38,827 nucleotides of DNA from Rhodanobacter thiooxydans LCS2 (GTDB lineage: Bacteria > Pseudomonadota > Gammaproteobacteria > Xanthomonadales > Rhodanobacteraceae), in assembly GCF_000264375.1 (NCBI RefSeq), contig NZ_AJXW01000085.1:1-38827 (forward strand), given 5' to 3'. The notes under the pieces were generated by a model. That model saw only the letters and a program-made list of their open reading frames with translations. It had not been told where the DNA came from and did no database searches. Each line of letters begins with the position of its first letter. Positions within the stretch are counted from its first letter, which is position 1. This document shows positions 24,701 through 33,616 of the stretch, piece by piece. Both the position numbers and the translations under genes were made by a program.

Positions 24701-24769
24701 GGCGGCGGCAGCCGCGAGAGGCTCAGCTTCGACGAGGGCGACCTGGACGCGCTGCTGGCGCCGGACTGA
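21752..24769 (+). CDS. SNF2/RapA-family ATPase (DEAD/DEAH helicase-like)
   Basis: A 1005-residue Swi2/Snf2-family double-stranded-DNA translocase. The N-terminal half (about 1-500) has no recognised motif and is rich in Leu/Arg/Pro. The C-terminal half carries the motor: [10 protein letters not shown] (Walker A), [21 protein letters not shown] (DEAQ Walker B), [14 protein letters not shown] (motif III), [31 protein letters not shown] (motif IV), [28 protein letters not shown] (motif V) and [20 protein letters not shown] (motif VI). This is a bacterial 'DEAD/DEAH box helicase' of the SNF2 type, distinct from RapA; its role may be DNA repair or transcription. ATG 21752 is preferred to TTG 21725. 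Its stop is only ten bases from that of the convergent lipoprotein. Confidence 0.92.
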   Translation: [1005 protein letters not shown]

Positions 24770-24779
24770 GCCGCCTGCC

Positions 24780-25106
24780 TCAGGACGATGGCCGCAGACG
24801 CGTGCGCAGCAGCGCGTCCACCGACTGCTGCCACTGCGGCGAGCCGGGTTGTGATTGCGGCGCTTCCTGGCCCAGCTTGGCCTGCACCGCCCGGTTCCAT
24901 GCATCTGAGCCGTGGCTGGGGCCGTCGTCGGCGATCTGCAGCGAGCGGTCGACCCATGCATACCATTCGGGCGAGCCCAGTGCCGCGTTGGCTGGGGCGG
25001 ACTGGCCGGCGGCGCCGGATGGCGGTGGTGCCGGCGAGGGCGAACAGGCGGCAAGGAGCAGGGCAAGCAGCAGGGCAAGCGGCAGGCTGGCGACGAGGCG
25101 GCGCAT
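24780..25106 (-). CDS. Small predicted lipoprotein
   Basis: A 108-residue lipoprotein: MRRLVASLPLALLLALLLAAC with lipobox LAAC at Cys 21, then a Pro/Ser-rich linker. The mature part has two related short segments, GSPEWYAWVDRSLQI and GSPQWQQSVDALL, about 45 residues apart, suggesting a degenerate internal repeat. I do not recognise the family. Its stop is 10 bases from the convergent SNF2 stop, leaving no room for a conventional terminator. The HAD gene lies upstream on the same strand, 98 bases away. Confidence 0.8.
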   Translation of the reverse strand: MRRLVASLPLALLLALLLAACSPSPAPPPSGAAGQSAPANAALGSPEWYAWVDRSLQIADDGPSHGSDAWNRAVQAKLGQEAPQSQPGSPQWQQSVDALLRTRLRPSS

Positions 25107-25204
25107 GGAAGGCTCCGTGGACAGTTGGCCACGAGCCTACCGCGGGCATGCGCAGCGGTGATTAAGTTTTCATGATGCGCGGCGGTGCGGTTCAGCGGGG
25201 TGGT

Positions 25205-25888
25205 TCAGTCGCGCGCGGCTACCTCGTCGAGGTGCCACAGCAGGCCAGCCGGGTCGTCGTACACGCGGAACGCGCCGGACTGCTGCAGCTCGGCGTGGCC
25301 GTAGCCGCCGGAGAGCAGACCCACGCCGAGCGCGTGCGCACGTTGCGCAGCGAGCATGTCCCACACGCTGTCGCCGATCACCAGCGATTGCCGGATGTCC
25401 ACGCCCAGCTGCACCGCGGCGGCGAGGAACAGGTCGGGGTCGGGTTTGGCGTGGCGCACCTGGTCGCGCGTCACCACCGGCACCTTCGACGGGTCGACGC
25501 CGAGCGCCGCCAGGTTGGGTGCGGCGGTCTCCATCCGCCCACTGGTGGCGATCGCCCACGGGATGCCCTGTGCGGTGAGGTAATCCAGCAGCTCGCGCGC
25601 GCCGGGCAGCGGCCGCACCGAACCCTGTGCGTGCTGCCGGTTGAACGCCTCGGCATGCCACTGGCGCAGGCGGTCGAGACGCTCCTCGGTGATCGCCAGC
25701 CCGGTCTCGCGCAGCAGGATGTGCGCGAACAGGCCGCCGCTCATGCCGATCTTGCGGTGGATCCGCCACACCGACAGTTCCACGCCCTCGCGATCCAGCG
25801 CTTCCTTCCACGCCAGCACGTGCTGGTAGACGCTGTCGACCAGGGTGCCATCGAGGTCGAACAGGAAGGCGGTGTTGTGGCGGGGCAT
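25205..25888 (-). CDS. HAD-superfamily hydrolase, phosphoglycolate phosphatase/beta-phosphoglucomutase-like
   Basis: A 227-residue haloacid-dehalogenase phosphatase. HAD motif I is FLFDLDGTLVDS (about 8-19), motif II is AIATSGR near 114, the Lys motif is HAKPDPDLF near 150, and motif IV is VIGDSVWDMLAAQ near 169-181. An alpha-helical cap lies between motifs I and II, giving a subfamily IA protein. Substrate is likely a small phosphorylated metabolite (phosphoglycolate, sugar phosphate); the sequence does not decide. GGAGA lies about 8 bases before ATG 25888. It is followed downstream by the small lipoprotein on the same strand and preceded by the thioredoxin-like gene. Confidence 0.9.
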   Translation of the reverse strand: MPRHNTAFLFDLDGTLVDSVYQHVLAWKEALDREGVELSVWRIHRKIGMSGGLFAHILLRETGLAITEERLDRLRQWHAEAFNRQHAQGSVRPLPGARELLDYLTAQGIPWAIATSGRMETAAPNLAALGVDPSKVPVVTRDQVRHAKPDPDLFLAAAVQLGVDIRQSLVIGDSVWDMLAAQRAHALGVGLLSGGYGHAELQQSGAFRVYDDPAGLLWHLDEVAARD

Positions 25889-25907
25889 GGAGTTTCTCCG
25901 TGGGGTA

Positions 25908-27140
25908 TCAGTTCAACAGGTCGATCCTGCGCAGGCCGCGCCGGATCGCATCGAGGTTGCCGCCGGACGGCCAGCCGACCACGGTGTCGATGACGGTGCC
26001 GTGGTCGAGAAAGTAGAACACCGGAGTCTCGACGCGCTCGACCATCGGCAGGCTGGCCTTGTCGTAGGCGATGCCGAGCCGCAGCGCGGGGTGCGCCTCG
26101 TTCCAGTCGCGCACGACGTCGAAGGCGGTGACCTCGTCGGGCGGTGCCACCCATTGCCCGTATTCACGGAACAGGTCGCGCAGCAGCGGGTCGGCCTCGA
26201 TGTCGCGTGCGGCGTTCGCGGAAAAGTGGCAGCCGGTCGAGGCCAGCACGATCACCTGTGCCGGCGCGCGGACGTTGAAGCGGAAGCGCACCAGCTCGCG
26301 CTTGCGCGTGTCCGGCGTGACCACCCACAGACTGGGCTGGCCGCTGCGGATGCGGCTGAACGTGCGCGTCGACGGCGGCGGGCTGCGCTGGATGCCGGGG
26401 TGGGTGGCCAGCAGCGTGCGCGCCTCGTCGTCGCGGTGCGCGACGAGCAGGGCGTCGTGGAAGTCGTCGAGGTGCGGGCGGTCGATGCGCTGGCGGCGCT
26501 GCAATTCGACGAAATCGCGGCGCAGGTCGGCGAGGTAGTCCGACCGGCCGGTGGTGCGGAAGGCCAGATTCGCCGCGCGAAACAGGAATTCCGCGTCGCG
26601 GTCGTCGAGCGCATGTCGTTGCGCATTGGTCTGTGCCGGCGCGAAATCCGCGGCGTAGCCGCGCGCGATGGCCTGTGCCTGTGCGGCGACGTCGGCGTTC
26701 CCGGCGGCGGCCAGCAGGCGGTCGTAGGCGGGTTCCAGCGTGCTGGCCGCAGGGGCTTCCGCAGCCGGAGGCGGTGTGGTCAGCGCATCCAGGTCGATCG
26801 CGTAGTTCTGCGCGCCGAACAGGCGCAGCAGGGTGTAGGCCTGCTCGCGGGTGAGTTCGTAGCGCAGGTCGGCGAGGCTCATGCCACCCAGGCCATGCTC
26901 GCGGTACACCAGACTGTCGAGGAAGCGGCGCCGCGCGCCGGGCGTCAGCCAGTTCAGCGGCGAGCTTTCAGGCGGCGTATCGCGCACATAGGCATCCAGC
27001 GCCGCGCGCGAGGTGATCGGCGTGGCCGGGATCGCCAGTGCCGCGTTGCGGGTGACACCGGCGTCCTGCGCCGGCGCGGTGAGCGGCAGCGCCAGCAGGC
27101 ACAGCAGCCACAGCAGGCGGGCGATGGTGGTGCATGGCAT
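25908..27140 (-). CDS. Secreted protein with thioredoxin-fold-like C-terminus, unknown function
   Basis: A 410-residue exported protein. The start at 27140 is preferred because GAGGA lies 6 bases upstream; two earlier ATGs overlap this site. The signal peptide is CTTIARLLWLLCLLALPLTAPAQ. The central part (about 90-240) is helical and charged. The last 110 residues look like a degenerate thioredoxin fold: VIVLASTGCHFSANA (a CxxS-type motif), then VETPVFYFLDHGTVIDTVVGWPSGGNLDAIRRGL with the cis-Pro-like TP. Only one Cys is in the motif, so redox activity is uncertain. It follows glk 57 bases downstream on the same strand. I do not recognise the family as a whole. Confidence 0.8.
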   Translation of the reverse strand: MPCTTIARLLWLLCLLALPLTAPAQDAGVTRNAALAIPATPITSRAALDAYVRDTPPESSPLNWLTPGARRRFLDSLVYREHGLGGMSLADLRYELTREQAYTLLRLFGAQNYAIDLDALTTPPPAAEAPAASTLEPAYDRLLAAAGNADVAAQAQAIARGYAADFAPAQTNAQRHALDDRDAEFLFRAANLAFRTTGRSDYLADLRRDFVELQRRQRIDRPHLDDFHDALLVAHRDDEARTLLATHPGIQRSPPPSTRTFSRIRSGQPSLWVVTPDTRKRELVRFRFNVRAPAQVIVLASTGCHFSANAARDIEADPLLRDLFREYGQWVAPPDEVTAFDVVRDWNEAHPALRLGIAYDKASLPMVERVETPVFYFLDHGTVIDTVVGWPSGGNLDAIRRGLRRIDLLN

Positions 27141-27197
27141 ATGCATTCCTCGCATTCCATTGAAAGGATACGCCTCGGTCCGTGGCGTCGCCGCGGG

Positions 27198-28208
27198 CTA
27201 ACGCGACGGCAGCAGCGTGCGCCCCGACTCCAGCACCGCCAGCGCCGCCGCGCCGAGCAGGCCCGGCTCGGGGTTCATGATCGCCTGGGTCGGTACCTTC
27301 TCCATGATGTCGCGGAAACGGCCCTTGGCCTCGAAGCGTTCGCGGAAGCGGCCGCGTTCCAGCCACGGCAGCAGCACCGGGATCAGCCCACCGGTGAGGT
27401 AGACGCCGTTCCACGCGCCCAGCGTGAGCACCAGGTCGCCGGCGACGCTGCCGAAGATGCCGGCGAAGGTCTCTACCGTACGCGTGCACAGCGGGCAGCT
27501 GCCGTCCTTCGCGCGGGCGGTGATGTCCTCCGGCTTCAGCGCGTCGGGCGTCGCGCCAACCGTGTGGCAGATCGCGTCGTACAGGTTCACCAGGCCCTGG
27601 CCGCAGATCAGCCGCTCGTTGGAAACGCGCCCGTACTTGTGGTTGAGGTAGTCGAGGATGGCGATGTCCTCCGGCGTGTGCGCGGCGAAACCGGCGTGGC
27701 CGCCTTCGGTCTGCAGCACGCTGCAGTGGCCGCCGCGCACCAGCAGGCCGCCCACGCCCAGGCCGGTGCCGGGGCCGACGACGGCGAAGGTCTGCTCGGC
27801 TTCGGCGCCGACCACCGGGCGCGGCACCGTGCCCACGTCGACCAGGTCGTCGCCATGCAGCAGGGTCACCGCCATGCTCTGCGCCGCGAAGTCGTTGACC
27901 AGGTGCACGTATTCCAGGCCCAGCGCGCTGGCCGTCTGGTGCGCCGAGATTGCCCACGGGTTGTTGGTGACCTTGACCGTCTCGCCGTCGACGATGCGGC
28001 CGGCGGCGGCCACGATGGCGCGACTCACCTGGAGGCCGGTGTCGGCGAGGTATTGCTTCGCGGTCGCGACCAGCGAATCGTGCTCGGCCACCCGGTAGCG
28101 TCGGATACTGTCGCTCAGCAGCGGCTGGTCGCGCGATGGATCCGCCACACCGAAACGGACATTGGTACCGCCGAGATCGACGAGCAGGGTGGGGGCGGTA
28201 ACGCGCAT
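27198..28208 (-). CDS. glk: Glucokinase
   Basis: Phosphorylates D-glucose to glucose 6-phosphate. The 336-residue protein is of the E. coli-type glucokinase family: LLVDLGGTNVRFGVAD (ATP-phosphate motif, about 8-23), VTNNPWAIS (substrate region), LVNDFAAQSMAV with the catalytic Asp, VGPGTGLGVGGLL (about 139-151), and GGHAGFAAHTPEDI (with the sugar-binding Glu/His region). It is the standard length for the family. It is upstream of the thioredoxin-like gene and downstream of the S53 peptidase gene, all on the minus strand. Confidence 0.94.
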   Translation of the reverse strand: MRVTAPTLLVDLGGTNVRFGVADPSRDQPLLSDSIRRYRVAEHDSLVATAKQYLADTGLQVSRAIVAAAGRIVDGETVKVTNNPWAISAHQTASALGLEYVHLVNDFAAQSMAVTLLHGDDLVDVGTVPRPVVGAEAEQTFAVVGPGTGLGVGGLLVRGGHCSVLQTEGGHAGFAAHTPEDIAILDYLNHKYGRVSNERLICGQGLVNLYDAICHTVGATPDALKPEDITARAKDGSCPLCTRTVETFAGIFGSVAGDLVLTLGAWNGVYLTGGLIPVLLPWLERGRFRERFEAKGRFRDIMEKVPTQAIMNPEPGLLGAAALAVLESGRTLLPSR

Positions 28209-28319
28209 CGGGGCTCCAGCGGGGACACGGAAAGCAGCAAGCCTGCCGTGAATGCGCCCCAGCGTCCAGCGCCGGTCGCATCCGGCAGGCGCGGGTCGCC
28301 CGGCGCGTGGCGGGTGAGC

Positions 28320-31102
<2,783 letters not shown>

Positions 31103-31149
31103 CTGAGTCGGGAAGCAGAAGGATATGTCGATTCTCCGAGGTCACCTGC

Positions 31150-31653
31150 ATGGTCGGTGATGAAACCAGTGAGCCTTCGCCGTTCGGCATGCTGCGCTAC
31201 GCGGAGGATTACCGACTTGCTGCCGAACGAGTAATTGGTGATTGCAATCCACTCGAAAGCAGACTGCTGATGCCTTCTTACAATCTCATCGCCCAGTCGA
31301 TTGAGCTGAGTCTGAAGGCCTATCTGCTCTCGAAGGGCTTGACCAGCAGGCGGCTGCGTGAACAGCTTCTTCGACATAACCTCGATGGCCTGATGGCTAA
31401 GGCTGAAGGCCTCGGTCTTAACGACCTGGTTTCGCTCGATGACCTTGACCGGCAACTCGTGTCCGGCTTGAGTAGATATTACGAGGCGCATGAGTTTCGC
31501 TACATAAAGACTGGAGCCAAGGAACTCCCATTCTGGTCCTTGATTTCTCCGCTGGCGAAAAGGTTCACGCACGAACTGCATGACTATTGTTTGGTGCTTT
31601 TGATAGGTGAGGCGGACGCTCACAAACGGATTGAAACTTGCGGGAAGTTCTAG
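31150..31653 (+). CDS. HEPN-domain-like protein
   Basis: A 167-residue, mostly helical soluble protein. YNLIAQSIELSLKAYLLSKG (about 44-63) followed by RLREQLLRHNLDGLMAKA resembles HEPN-type proteins; R70-x5-H76 fits the Rx4-6H motif of HEPN ribonucleases, but this is weak evidence for activity. GAGG lies about 8 bases before the ATG. Base composition is visibly lower in G+C (about half) than its neighbours, with rarer codons such as ATA, AGA and AAA, suggesting recent acquisition. No nucleotidyltransferase (MNT) or antitoxin partner is adjacent. It stands 47 bases after hemB, and a large structured element begins 51 bases after it. Confidence 0.65.
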   Translation: MVGDETSEPSPFGMLRYAEDYRLAAERVIGDCNPLESRLLMPSYNLIAQSIELSLKAYLLSKGLTSRRLREQLLRHNLDGLMAKAEGLGLNDLVSLDDLDRQLVSGLSRYYEAHEFRYIKTGAKELPFWSLISPLAKRFTHELHDYCLVLLIGEADAHKRIETCGKF

Positions 31654-31704
31654 CGCTGGATCGGTGTCAGATTCAGTTTGTCTTGAGCCTTGGTGTTTCC
31701 CGAA

Positions 31705-31795
31705 AGCAAGAGCTTTCGTGCGCCTGCGGCGCGCGAGTTACTTTCTCTTTACGTGGCCAAAGAGAAAGTAACCAAAGAGAAAGGCCACCCCGCTT
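31705..31795. repeat. Left 91-bp terminal unit of the element
   Basis: Order: AGCAAGAGCTTTCGT; hairpin GCGCC-tgc-GGCGC (31720-31732); hairpin TTACTTTCTCTTT / AAAGAGAAAGTAA with an 8-base loop (31738-31771); CCAAAGAGAAA; and CACCCCGCTT (31786-31795). Confidence 0.85.
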
Positions 31796-31798
31796 GGG

Positions 31799-31823
31799 CT
31801 TGCCGGACATCCTGTCCGGCAAG
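31799..31823 (-). other. Hairpin, minus-strand loop GGA (left half 1)
   Basis: CTTGCCGGACA / TGTCCGGCAAG, 11 bp, triloop TCC on plus and GGA on minus. The minus-strand apex reads ACA-GGA-TGT, a close match to the CsrA binding consensus core. Confidence 0.8.
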
Positions 31824-31842
31824 TCCGTGAGTCGGGGCCGGG

Positions 31843-31874
31843 CTTTTCGAGCGGGCTCCTGCCCGCGCGAAAAG
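31843..31874 (-). other. Hairpin, minus-strand loop AGGA (left half 2)
   Basis: CTTTTCG...CGAAAAG with one mismatch, then GCGGGC / GCCCGC, loop TCCT on plus and AGGA on minus. Confidence 0.75.
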
Positions 31875-31875
31875 T

Positions 31876-31895
31876 CGTTGCCATCCATGGCAACG
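31876..31895 (-). other. Hairpin, minus-strand loop TGGA (left half 3)
   Basis: CGTTGCCA / TGGCAACG, 8 bp, loop TCCA on plus and TGGA on minus. Confidence 0.75.
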
Positions 31896-31954
31896 CCCGC
31901 TGCGCGGCCTGTCGACCCCGACTCACCGCCGCGCAAGGGACCCCGGGTAGAGCA

Positions 31955-31973
31955 GCGGGCCATCCTGGCCCGC
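31955..31973 (-). other. Hairpin, minus-strand loop GGA (left half 4)
   Basis: GCGGGCCA / TGGCCCGC, 8 bp, triloop TCC on plus and GGA on minus. Confidence 0.75.
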
Positions 31974-31999
31974 ACTCGGTGATGAAGCGGAAAAGCACA

Positions 32000-32030
32000 A
32001 GCCACAGCAAAGCGGCGCTTTGCTGTGGCT
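32000..32030. other. Central perfect 14-bp hairpin
   Basis: AGCCACAGCAAAGC / GCTTTGCTGTGGCT with loop GGC. Its centre (32015) is within five bases of the midpoint of the whole element (32019.5). Confidence 0.8.
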
Positions 32031-32065
32031 CCGCTCGGGCTTTTGATCCGGCTCTTCTGAAGAGT

Positions 32066-32082
32066 GCGCGCAGGATGCGCGC
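32066..32082 (+). other. Hairpin, plus-strand loop GGA (right half 1)
   Basis: GCGCGCA / TGCGCGC, 7 bp, triloop GGA. Confidence 0.75.
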
Positions 32083-32138
32083 TGCTTTACCCGGGGTCCC
32101 CTCTGCAGCGGCGGGCGGGCGAAGGAAAGCCCGCAGGG

Positions 32139-32160
32139 TGGTTCGCAGGGATGCGAACCA
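32139..32160 (+). other. Hairpin, plus-strand loop GGGA (right half 2)
   Basis: TGGTTCGCA / TGCGAACCA, 9 bp, loop GGGA. Confidence 0.8.
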
Positions 32161-32195
32161 GTTTGTCGTCAGGGCAGGATGCCCTGTCGACAAAC
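32161..32195 (+). other. Hairpin, plus-strand loop GGA (right half 3)
   Basis: GTTTGTCG / CGACAAAC (8 bp), a T-T mismatch, CAGGGCA / TGCCCTG (7 bp), triloop GGA. Confidence 0.8.
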
Positions 32196-32210
32196 CCCGT
32201 AGCCCGCACG

Positions 32211-32242
32211 CGAACTTTCCGGGCAGGAGCCCGGAAAGTTCG
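32211..32242 (+). other. Hairpin, plus-strand loop AGGA (right half 4)
   Basis: CGAACTTTCCGGGC / GCCCGGAAAGTTCG, 14 perfect pairs, loop AGGA. Confidence 0.85.
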
Positions 32243-32243
32243 G

Positions 32244-32334
32244 AAGCGGGGTGTCATTTTCTCTTGGGTACTTCTCTTTTGGACAAGCAAAAGAGAAGTA
32301 CCTCGGCCTCCGAAGGAGGACGAAAGCTCTTGCT
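32244..32334. repeat. Right 91-bp terminal unit (inverted copy)
   Basis: On the minus strand from 32334: the same first 15 bases, hairpin CCTCC-ttc-GGAGG (32307-32319), hairpin GGTACTTCTCTTTT / AAAAGAGAAGTACC with an 8-base loop (32267-32302), CAAGAGAAA and CACCCCGCTT (32244-32253). Same total length as the left unit, and same order of parts. Confidence 0.85.
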
Positions 32335-32420
32335 CTTATGGCAAACCAGCCCGGCGAACAACCGGAACACGCCCGCGCGATACCATTGCCATCTCCGATC
32401 GCCACCCGAGTTCACCAGCC

Positions 32421-33458
32421 ATGACGCCAACGCGCCTGGAAATCACCCGCCCCGACGACTGGCACCTGCACCTGCGCGATGGCGACGCGCTGGCCTCGGT
32501 GGTCGGCCACACCGCGCGGCGCTTCGCGCGCGCCATCGTGATGCCGAACCTGAAGCCGCCGGTGACCACGGTGGCGCAGGCCGAGGACTACCGCCGGCGG
32601 ATCCTCGCCAGCCTGCCGGCGGGCGCGCGTTTCCAGCCGCTGATGACGCTGTACCTCACCGAGGACACGCCGGCGGAGGAGATCGCCCGCGCCAAGTCAA
32701 GCGACAGCGTGTTCGCGGTGAAGTACTACCCCGCCGGCGCCACCACCAATTCGCAATCCGGCGTGCGCGAGCTGTCGCGCGTGTATCGCGTGATCGAGGC
32801 GATGGAGAAGCACGAACTGCCGCTGCTGCTGCATGGCGAGGTCACCGATCCGGAGATCGACATCTTCGATCGCGAACGCGTGTTCATCGAGCGCCACCTG
32901 CTGCCGCTGCGCGATCGCTTCCCGGCGCTGCGCATGGTGCTGGAGCACATCACCACCGGCGACGCAGCCGAGTTCGTCGCCGCTGCACCGGCCAACGTGG
33001 CGGCCACCATCACCGCGCACCATCTGCTGCTCAACCGCAACGCGTTGTTCGAGGGCGGCATCCGACCGCACCACTATTGCGCACCCATCCTCAAGCGCGA
33101 GACGCACCGCGCCGCGCTGTTGCAGGTGGCCACCAGCGGCGACACGCATTTCTTCCTCGGCACTGACAGCGCGCCGCACCCGCGCGAGGCGAAGGAAGCC
33201 GCGTGCGGCTGCGCGGGCTTGTACACCGCCCACGCGGCGCTCGAACTGTATGCCGAGGCATTCGAACAGGCGGGCCGGCTGGATCGGCTCGAAGCGTTCG
33301 CCAGCTTCCACGGCCCGGATTTCTACCGCCTGCCGCGCAACACCGATCGCATCGCGCTGGTGCGCACGCCGTGGATCGTGCCGGACGAGTATCCGCTGGC
33401 CGGCAGCAGCTGCGTGCCGATGCGTGCCGGCGGCAGCGTCGGCTGGTCGCTGGCGTAA
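32421..33458 (+). CDS. pyrC: Dihydroorotase (class II, homodimeric type)
   Basis: Cyclises carbamoyl-aspartate to dihydroorotate in pyrimidine synthesis. The 345-residue enzyme has the HxH metal motif in [11 protein letters not shown] (about residues 14-16), the carboxylated Lys in [15 protein letters not shown] (about 102), His ligands in LLLHGEV and LEHITT, and the catalytic Asp in [13 protein letters not shown]. Length and sequence fit the E. coli-type enzyme. ATG 32421 is used, although no clear Shine-Dalgarno is present; an in-frame open stretch before it runs through the palindromic element and is not coding. An 86-base leader separates the element from the start. Confidence 0.96.
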   Translation: MTPTRLEITRPDDWHLHLRDGDALASVVGHTARRFARAIVMPNLKPPVTTVAQAEDYRRRILASLPAGARFQPLMTLYLTEDTPAEEIARAKSSDSVFAVKYYPAGATTNSQSGVRELSRVYRVIEAMEKHELPLLLHGEVTDPEIDIFDRERVFIERHLLPLRDRFPALRMVLEHITTGDAAEFVAAAPANVAATITAHHLLLNRNALFEGGIRPHHYCAPILKRETHRAALLQVATSGDTHFFLGTDSAPHPREAKEAACGCAGLYTAHAALELYAEAFEQAGRLDRLEAFASFHGPDFYRLPRNTDRIALVRTPWIVPDEYPLAGSSCVPMRAGGSVGWSLA

Positions 33459-33493
33459 GGCGCGCGCCTGTCGCCCTTGATGACCAACGTACA

Positions 33494-33566
33494 AGGAGCC
33501 CGCTCGCGGGCGATGCTCCTGCGCAGGATTCGGGATTCGAAGAGCATCGCCCGCGAGCGGGCTCCT
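33494..33566. repeat. REP-like inverted pair
   Basis: A 25-base perfect inverted repeat, 33494-33518 and 33542-33566, with a 23-base spacer. The arms run AGGAGCCCGCTCGCGGGCGA to TGCTC. The right arm end is identical to bases 1-16 of the window. It lies between convergent pyrC and gshA and can fold into a long hairpin. Confidence 0.88.
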
Positions 33567-33616
33567 ACGGGCAGCGATGCGCCCGGGGCGGCGATGGAGG
33601 GCGCAAGGCCCCTCGC

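Larger units (their letters stand above)
31827..31926. other. Long-range stem closing a multibranch junction
   Basis: GTGAGTCGGGG (31827-31837) and CCCCGACTCAC (31916-31926) form 11 perfect pairs around the hairpins at 31843-31874 and 31876-31895. Confidence 0.75.
31705..32334. repeat. 630-bp palindromic multi-hairpin element with mirrored GGA-loop stems
   Basis: A noncoding-looking element between the HEPN-like gene and pyrC. Its ends are 91-bp inverted copies (31705-31795 and 32244-32334) that begin with the same 15 bases, AGCAAGAGCTTTCGT. A perfect 14-bp hairpin (32000-32030) lies near the exact centre. Each half holds four further hairpins with GGA-type loops, readable on the minus strand in the left half and on the plus strand in the right half. 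No transposase, target-site duplication or ORF with a ribosome binding site was seen; frames across it have amino-acid content explained by the repeats. It is best described as a structured mobile or RNA-type element of unknown function. Confidence 0.85.

Noticed and set aside
31705..32334. An insertion sequence or MITE with target-site duplication
   Set aside because: No transposase and no matching short direct repeats flank the 15-base terminal repeats; the internal structure is too elaborate for a simple MITE. Non-autonomous mobility is not excluded.
31638..32405. Several open frames of 67-151 codons on both strands across the structured element
   Set aside because: They translate inverted repeats and hairpins, overlap each other on opposite strands and lack start-site context; they look like by-products of the repeat.
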